Assembly: GCF_008373755.1 (NCBI RefSeq)
Contig: NZ_VUJV01000001.1
Location: 1,305,687-1,369,686, forward strand
Direction: 5' to 3'
Length of the DNA stretch: 64,000 nt
Source of the DNA: Nocardioides humilatus
Lineage (GTDB): Bacteria; Actinomycetota; Actinomycetes; Propionibacteriales; Nocardioidaceae
Of the stretch, positions 59,204 to 64,000 are shown piece after piece. A program made the position numbers and the translations under genes. How positions within the stretch are numbered: the stretch's first letter is position 1; each line of letters starts with the position of its first letter. The notes below the pieces were generated by a model, which was given only the letters and a program-made list of their open reading frames with translations, was not told the DNA's origin and made no database searches.

Positions 59204-59330
59204 CGAAGTGTCGGGCTTGAGCGCACGAAGTGTCGAGGTTGAGCGGTCGAGGTGTCACACCTCGGCCCGTCAACCCCGACACTTCGTCGGCGCAACCCCG
59301 ACACTTCGTCAGCGCAAGAGCGACACTTCG
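59204..59330. repeat. Large palindromic array of 22-bp-period repeat units
   Basis: Three direct cores CGAAGTGTCG-type start at 59204, 59226 and 59248. Four inverted cores (CGACACTTCG-type) end at 59264, 59286, 59308 and 59330, all exactly 22 bp apart. The whole forms one big imperfect hairpin in the gap between convergent genes. The same units occur inside the gene at 9401-9466. It is not a CRISPR array, since spacers are 12 bp and repeat-like. Confidence 0.88.
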
Positions 59331-59337
59331 GCAGTGA

Positions 59338-60975
59338 TCAGGCGCGCCCGAGGATGAAGTCGGAGGCGCGCTCGCCGATCATGTAGCACGGCGCATTGGT
59401 GTTGCCGCCGGTGATGGTCGGCATGATCGAGGCGTCGGCGACCCGGAGGCCCTCGATGCCGCGGACCTTGAGGTCGGGGCCGACCACGGCACGCTCGTCG
59501 ACACCCATCCGGCAGGTGCCGACGGCGTGCATGACCGACACGGCGCGCCGCCGGATCTCCTCCGGGTTGTCGGCGCGAACGCCGTTGCCCGGATAGATCT
59601 CGCCCTTCACCGACGACCCGAACGCCGAGCTCGCCATGATCGCCCGAGCCATCTCGGTGCCCTCGGCCAGGACCTTCAGGTCGTCGGGCTCGCTGAGGTA
59701 GCCGTAGTCGATCAGTGGCGCGACCGTCGGATCGGCAGAGGCGAGGCGGATCGTGCCGCGGCTCTTGGGGTAGATCAGCGTCGAGAAGACGCCCAGCGAG
59801 GGGCGCGGGTCGGGCTTCTGCTTGCCGTGGTCACCGGCACCGGGGTCGGGATAGCTCCACGGGATCGCGTGCAGCTGGATGTCCGGCACGTCGGTCGCCA
59901 GCGAGCTGCGGACGAAGCCGACCGACTCGAAGATCGAGTGATTGAGGAAGGTGTCGACTCCGACCAGGTTCTTGGCCATGCCCTTCAGGAAGAAGCCGGG
60001 CGTGGACTTGTGCGTGATGGTCGAGAGGTGGAACGACAGCGGGTGGAACATGTGGTCGTGCAGGTTGTCGCCAACCGGAAGGTCCGCGACGCAGTCGATC
60101 CCGAGGCTCGCGAGGTGCGCGGCCGGACCGATGCCCGAGAGCATCAGGAGCTGCGGGCTGTTGACGAAGCCACCGGAGACGATGACCTCCTTGCCCGCAC
60201 GGATCGTGCGGCGGCCGCCACCCCTCCCCTCGTCGATGACCTCCACCCCGACGGCGCGGTTGCCCTCGATCACGATCTTCGTCGCGAGGACCTCGGTCTG
60301 GACCTCGAGCGTGCGGGGCGCGAGGCCGTGGACGTAGCCGCGCGTGGAGGAGTAGCGAACGCCGTCGCGGACGTTCTCCTGCATGACGGAGATGCCCTCC
60401 TGCTCCGCCCCGTTGTAGTCGTCGTTGATCTTGACGCCGAGCGCCTCGGAGGTCGCCTGGATGAACTGGTGGGTGCCCTCCTGGACGATCCGGCTGCGCG
60501 AGACCTTGATCGGCCCACCGGCGCCGCGGTAGGCGTTCTCGCCGTCCTCGAAGTCCTCGGACCGCTTGTAGGCGGCGTTGACCTCGTCGGCCGACCAGCC
60601 GGTGTTGCCCTCGGCGGCCCAGGAGTCGAAGTTCGCGCGGTTGCCTCGCACGTAGACCATCCCATTGACCGAACTCGAGCCGCCCATGACCTTGCCGCGG
60701 GTCACGAGCATCTCGCGGCCGCCGGCGGACTGCTGCGGCGTCGACTTGTAACCCCAGTCGAAGCCCTTCTCGAGGCGCTCGTCGAAGTGCATCGGCGCGC
60801 ACATGCCCGGCTTCTTGGTCATGTAGCCGTGCATGCCCTTGGCGTCGGACTTGCCGGCCTCCAGCATGATCACCGTCGCGCCGGCCTCAGCGAGGCGTGC
60901 GGCCACGGCCGCACCGGAGCTGCCGGAACCCACCACCACGTAGTCGGCTTCGTTGCTGTAGGGGCGCTTGGCCAT
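59338..60975 (-). CDS. GMC-family FAD oxidoreductase (choline-dehydrogenase-like)
   Basis: This 545-residue protein has the FAD motif VVVGSGSSGAAVAARLAEAG at the start and GKVMGGSSSVNGMVYVRGN (GMC signature 1). GGFVNSPQLLMLSGIGP is signature 2, and the C-terminal HAVGTCRMG with NTNAP carries the catalytic His/Asn region. Family members oxidise alcohols. It lies 2 bp after the ferredoxin-reductase stop and so belongs to the P450 operon, where it could oxidise the hydroxylated product. Confidence 0.9.
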   Translation of the reverse strand: MAKRPYSNEADYVVVGSGSSGAAVAARLAEAGATVIMLEAGKSDAKGMHGYMTKKPGMCAPMHFDERLEKGFDWGYKSTPQQSAGGREMLVTRGKVMGGSSSVNGMVYVRGNRANFDSWAAEGNTGWSADEVNAAYKRSEDFEDGENAYRGAGGPIKVSRSRIVQEGTHQFIQATSEALGVKINDDYNGAEQEGISVMQENVRDGVRYSSTRGYVHGLAPRTLEVQTEVLATKIVIEGNRAVGVEVIDEGRGGGRRTIRAGKEVIVSGGFVNSPQLLMLSGIGPAAHLASLGIDCVADLPVGDNLHDHMFHPLSFHLSTITHKSTPGFFLKGMAKNLVGVDTFLNHSIFESVGFVRSSLATDVPDIQLHAIPWSYPDPGAGDHGKQKPDPRPSLGVFSTLIYPKSRGTIRLASADPTVAPLIDYGYLSEPDDLKVLAEGTEMARAIMASSAFGSSVKGEIYPGNGVRADNPEEIRRRAVSVMHAVGTCRMGVDERAVVGPDLKVRGIEGLRVADASIMPTITGGNTNAPCYMIGERASDFILGRA

Positions 60976-60977
60976 GG

Positions 60978-62159
60978 TCAGGTTCCAACTTTCACGTTCG
61001 CCAGCGAGCGCTGGTAGCCGATGATGCTGCGGTTCATGTTGAAGGCGACCGCGCCGACGAGCTCACCGTTGCGGTGACCCTCAGCCAGGAGGGACGGCTT
61101 GTCGGCGTCCTCCTCCACGATCGTCCAGGTGTCGACCGCCCGCAGGAACCCTGCGGACTTGATCTTCACGTTGTACTGGTCCGACCAGAAGGTCGGGACA
61201 GATGCGAGCGCAGTGCGCTCTTCCACCGCGAGCAACAGGTTGCGTGCGGCGAGGTCAGCCATGTCACGGGCGTTCGACCAGTGCTCGATGCAGGCGGCGC
61301 CCTCGGCGTGCCGGTGCGGCCACGCCGCGATGTCCCCCGCGGCGAAGACCTCCGGGACCACGGCTCCGTTCGCGTCCAGGACGGCGCAGGTCTCGTCGCA
61401 GATGACGACCCCACGATCCATCGCGAGGCCCGCGTCGGTGAACCACTCGGAGTTGGGCAGGGATCCCACAGCGACGAGTACGACGCTCGCCTCGAGCAGC
61501 TCCCCGTCCTCGAGGCGGACGCCGGTCACTCGGTCGTCGCCCTCGATCGCAGCGACGCCCTTGCCCAGGCGGAAGCGCACACCCTCGGCCTCGTGGATCC
61601 GCGCGGCGCGGGCGCCGATCTCCGGACCCATCACCGGCATCGGGTGCGCTGCGACGTCGACGATCGTCACGTCCACGCCTTCCTTGCGCAGGGTGGCGGC
61701 GACCTCGCAGCCGATGAAGCCGGCTCCGATGATCACCACCCGTGCATCCGCTCCGATGTCGGCCCGGAACGCAGCCGTGTCGGCGAGGTCCCGCAGGGTG
61801 TGGACGCCGACCGAGGGCAGCGCACCGTCCCAGCGCCGGGCGCGACGGCCGGTAGCGATGAGCAGGCCGTCGTACGCCACCTCACTGCCGTCGTCGAGTA
61901 CGACGACCCGCAGGTCGCGGTCCAACCGTTCTGCGCGCCGGCCGAGCTTCCACTCGACCTCGGCGGCCTCACCGGGCAGAGCGCACTGCTCCTCGGTGAA
62001 GGTGCCGGCGAGCAGCTGCTTCGACAGCGGCGGACGGTCGTAGGGCAGGTGCTCCTCCTCGGAGACCACCGTGACCGCACCGTCGTAGCCGGCATCGCGG
62101 AGCGACTGGACGAAGCGGAAGCCGGCGAGTCCCCCGCCGACCACCACCACGTTCTGCAT
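60978..62159 (-). CDS. NAD(P)H:ferredoxin reductase (FAD-dependent)
   Basis: From ATG 62159 it has 393 residues. VVVVGGGLAGFRFVQSLR and VIIGAGFIGCEVAATLRKEG are the FAD and NAD(P)H motifs, and the VFAAGDIAAWPHRHAEG segment is typical of putidaredoxin-reductase-type enzymes. It should pass electrons from NAD(P)H to the ferredoxin next door. Gap to the ferredoxin is 5 bp. Confidence 0.9.
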   Translation of the reverse strand: MQNVVVVGGGLAGFRFVQSLRDAGYDGAVTVVSEEEHLPYDRPPLSKQLLAGTFTEEQCALPGEAAEVEWKLGRRAERLDRDLRVVVLDDGSEVAYDGLLIATGRRARRWDGALPSVGVHTLRDLADTAAFRADIGADARVVIIGAGFIGCEVAATLRKEGVDVTIVDVAAHPMPVMGPEIGARAARIHEAEGVRFRLGKGVAAIEGDDRVTGVRLEDGELLEASVVLVAVGSLPNSEWFTDAGLAMDRGVVICDETCAVLDANGAVVPEVFAAGDIAAWPHRHAEGAACIEHWSNARDMADLAARNLLLAVEERTALASVPTFWSDQYNVKIKSAGFLRAVDTWTIVEEDADKPSLLAEGHRNGELVGAVAFNMNRSIIGYQRSLANVKVGT

Positions 62160-62164
62160 GAACG

Positions 62165-62359
62165 TCAGCCCTCGATCTTGATCGCTGCGACCGGGCACAT
62201 CTTGGTCGCCTGGACGATCGCGGCGCGGTACTCCTCACCCGGCTCCGCGTTGAGGATCTGGACGACGTCGTCGTCCTCCCCGATGTCGAAGATGTCGGGC
62301 GCTGCGACGACGCAGTCGCCGTGGACCTCGCAGAGGTCGGTGTCGACGGTGATCTTCAT
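62165..62359 (-). CDS. P450 partner ferredoxin, 3Fe-4S type
   Basis: This 64-residue protein begins MKITVDTDLCEVHGDCVVAA and has C10, C16 and C55 in CPVAAI. The residue expected as fourth ligand is His13, giving CxxHxxC-CP, the usual 3Fe-4S ferredoxin that serves actinobacterial P450s. It sits between the P450 and its reductase, so the chain P450, ferredoxin, reductase is complete. Confidence 0.92.
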   Translation of the reverse strand: MKITVDTDLCEVHGDCVVAAPDIFDIGEDDDVVQILNAEPGEEYRAAIVQATKMCPVAAIKIEG

Positions 62360-62397
62360 GGTGGTGCTCCCTCGTTGTGCTTGCGTTGGGTGCCCGG

Positions 62398-63648
62398 TCA
62401 CCGAGGGGTGACGGTGACGGGCAGCTCGTAGACGCCGCGGGAGTAGGCATCCCGGACGTAGCTGATCGGGCCGGCGGGCTCGATGCTGGACGTGCGCTGG
62501 AAGAGCTCCTCGAAGAGGATCTTCATCTCCAGCGCGGCGACGTGCTGGCCGAGGCACTTGTGCGGGCCGCGGCCGAAGCTGACGTGCGGGTTCTCGATCC
62601 GGTCCGGCTGGAACTCCTCGGGCCGGTCGAAGGCACGCTCGTCGAAGTTGCCGGCGGCGAACAGCATGGCGACGATGTCGCCTTCCTTGATCTGCTTGCC
62701 GTGGAGCTCATGGTCGCGGGTCGCCGTACGCACCAGGTGCGTGAACGGCGAGGCGATCCGCACCATCTCCTGGATGACGGTCGGCGGCAGGTTGTCCTGG
62801 TGCTCGCGCATCCAGGCCATCGCCTTCTCGTTGCGCATCAGCTCGTGCATGCCGTGCGACATCGCGGTGCGCGTGCTTTCGGCGGCGCCGCTGGCGAGCA
62901 GCGCGACGTTGCCCATGATCTCCTCGGGGGACATCAGCGGTTCGCCACCCTCGCCCGAGGCGACCAGGCGCGTCATCACGTCGTCGCCGGGCTCGCGGCG
63001 CTTGAGCTCGGCCAGCTCCTCGGAGTAGACCATCAGGTTGCCGATGGCCTCCATGACCTCGTCGAACGACGCGGTGATGCGGGTGTCGAACGGCGCGGCG
63101 AACTTGTCGACCCAACCGAAGAACTTGACCCGGTCCTCCGGCGGCACGCCCAGGACGTCGCCCAGCGCCTCCATCGGCATGTTGTGCGCGATGGTGTGCA
63201 CGAAGTTGAACGTGCCCTTGTCGAGGGCGTCGTCGACGACGTCCTTCGCGTACTGGCGGAACTTGCCCTCCAGCTTGCGCACGAAGCCCGGCGTGAAGCC
63301 CTTCGCGAGGACCTGGCGCTGCGCGCGGTGCCGCTCGCCGTCGGTGGTCAGCATGGCCGGCATGCCGCCGTTCTTCGGGTCGATCGGGACGACCTGCCAG
63401 ATGTTGACGTAGCCACGGTCGGCCGCATACAGCTCGGTGTTGCGGTCGACCTCCCAGATGTCCTCGTTGCGGCTGACGACCCATGCCTTGTCGATGAGCA
63501 TCGGGTCGTCGAACTCCTGCTGGAAGCAGGGCTCCTCGTCCCGGAGGTAGCGGTACTGCTCCAGCGGGAGACCGAACGTCGCCGGGTCACCTTCGGCATA
63601 GGTGTCGTAGTCGAAGATCCGGAGCTCCGGAGCTGTGGTTGTCGTCAT
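62398..63648 (-). CDS. Cytochrome P450
   Basis: This 416-residue protein has the heme motif FGRGPHKCLGQ with Cys365, ExxR as EMVR, and an I-helix reading ASGAAEST at 252-259, where the usual AGxxT acid-alcohol pair appears as Glu-Ser. It should hydroxylate a hydrophobic substrate. It heads the operon P450, ferredoxin, reductase, GMC oxidoreductase. The promoter (TACTGT as -10, TTGTGA as -35) overlaps paired operator motifs at 63683-63716. Confidence 0.93.
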   Translation of the reverse strand: MTTTTAPELRIFDYDTYAEGDPATFGLPLEQYRYLRDEEPCFQQEFDDPMLIDKAWVVSRNEDIWEVDRNTELYAADRGYVNIWQVVPIDPKNGGMPAMLTTDGERHRAQRQVLAKGFTPGFVRKLEGKFRQYAKDVVDDALDKGTFNFVHTIAHNMPMEALGDVLGVPPEDRVKFFGWVDKFAAPFDTRITASFDEVMEAIGNLMVYSEELAELKRREPGDDVMTRLVASGEGGEPLMSPEEIMGNVALLASGAAESTRTAMSHGMHELMRNEKAMAWMREHQDNLPPTVIQEMVRIASPFTHLVRTATRDHELHGKQIKEGDIVAMLFAAGNFDERAFDRPEEFQPDRIENPHVSFGRGPHKCLGQHVAALEMKILFEELFQRTSSIEPAGPISYVRDAYSRGVYELPVTVTPR

Positions 63649-63682
63649 CAGCTGCTACCTCTACAGTATTTCTTGGCCCGTG

Positions 63683-63716
63683 TGTCTCACAAAGATACTG
63701 GCTGTCTCAAAAAGAT
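63683..63716 (-). promoter_or_regulatory. Tandem TGTCTCA-AAAGAT sites over the P450 promoter
   Basis: TGTCTCACAAAGAT (63683-63696) and TGTCTCAAAAAGAT (63703-63716) are near-identical 14-mers 20 bp apart, two helical turns. The proximal one overlaps the predicted -35 of the P450 gene. They match the 14-mers at 29488 and 49081. Confidence 0.65.
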
Positions 63717-63751
63717 GTCAACGGTTGCTGACACCTTCGACCCGGAGCGGA

Positions 63752-64000
63752 TCAGGCGTCGCGGCCGATCGAGACCAGGTGGCTGCGGTAGAGCTCGTAC
63801 GCCGGCTGCAGAGCCGGCACCAGGCCCATGAGCCGCGCCACGCCTCCGCTTACCTTCACCTTGCGGCGCGCCAGCGCGACCGGCAGGTTGAGCTGCCCCA
63901 TCCAGAACTTGTGGCCGTCCTCGGCCGACATCGTCAGGTCGACCTCCGCCGGCCGTCCCTCGGCGTCGGCACCGACGTAGAGCATCGGGGGGTCGACCGT
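63752..64000 (-). CDS. SCP2 sterol-transfer-domain protein (5' part outside window)
   Basis: The frame is open from the window edge to a stop at 63752, 82 residues visible. TMSAEDGHKFWMGQLNLPVALARRKVKVSGGVARL is the core of SCP2-like sterol-binding domains, which bind and move sterols or acyl-CoA. It is read towards the P450 operon and supports a sterol or lipid theme for this end of the window. Upstream residues are not visible, so any fusion is unknown. Confidence 0.85.
   Translation of the reverse strand, partial: TVDPPMLYVGADAEGRPAEVDLTMSAEDGHKFWMGQLNLPVALARRKVKVSGGVARLMGLVPALQPAYELYRSHLVSIGRDA

Noticed and set aside
59204-59330. CRISPR array.
   Set aside because: The period is 22 bp with about 10-bp cores, units are both direct and inverted, the intervening sequences are themselves similar, and no cas genes are present.

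Overview
The window is very GC-rich DNA with strong G/C bias at codon third positions and short gaps between genes. It carries a mycothiol-type formaldehyde dehydrogenase, an MMPL transporter, a stand-alone Mce-type ATPase and many apparently leaderless genes (a TAnnnT -10 box 6-7 nt before the start codon). Together these point to a mycothiol-producing actinobacterium, most likely of the Nocardioides type; the genus is an inference. No rRNA, tRNA, CRISPR array or insertion sequence was seen, and no gene-free stretch exceeds 300 bases.

1-16.4 kb is a mixed region: an edge-truncated acyl-CoA dehydrogenase with a divergent TetR regulator, a hotdog thioesterase behind a KstR-like operator, a large LuxR ATPase regulator, a secreted metalloprotease with lectin-like domains, an extended SDR, an alpha/beta hydrolase, and a regulator fragment with no DNA-binding domain. 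Next comes a CsoR/CstR-type repressor facing an MMPL/AhpD/mini-Cys-protein operon across two GC palindromes, then a small-protein/SGNH-hydrolase pair.

16.4-28.2 kb is an amine-catabolism block. A six-gene operon (permease, GntR regulator, glutamine-synthetase-like ligase, aldehyde dehydrogenase, SDR, class-I amidotransferase-type hydrolase) fits a gamma-glutamylation route. It diverges from a choline-kinase-like gene and a dimethylglycine/sarcosine-dehydrogenase-like flavoprotein. Beyond these lie S-(hydroxymethyl)mycothiol dehydrogenase and a metallo-beta-lactamase-fold hydrolase, which would remove the formaldehyde that N-demethylation releases.

28.3-45.2 kb holds a small-gene/M15-peptidase cluster, then an unusual membrane-protein region. 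It has six paralogues of one roughly six-TM family, three paralogues of a second family with a YDxWF/YDHWF signature, NorE/NorF-like oxidase subunits, three TetR regulators, an acyl-CoA dehydrogenase, a carotenoid-oxygenase-family enzyme, an MlaF/MceG-like ATPase and a phytoene-desaturase-like flavoprotein. Near-identical palindromes (TAGAGAGT-N4-ACTCTCTA) precede one gene from each membrane family. This is the best candidate for an undescribed system.

45.3-64 kb encodes prfC and then catabolic operons: a Baeyer-Villiger monooxygenase with SDR and enoyl-CoA hydratase; an acyl-CoA ligase, methylacyl-CoA-racemase-like protein and aldehyde dehydrogenase; and a cytochrome P450 with ferredoxin, ferredoxin reductase and GMC oxidoreductase, ending in a partial SCP2 sterol-carrier gene. 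The set suggests degradation of a hydrophobic, probably methyl-branched or isoprenoid/steroid-like substrate. Two further signals cut across the window: a 22-bp-period repeat family at 9.4 kb (inside a gene) and 59.2 kb, and a conserved leader found upstream of two unrelated small genes.
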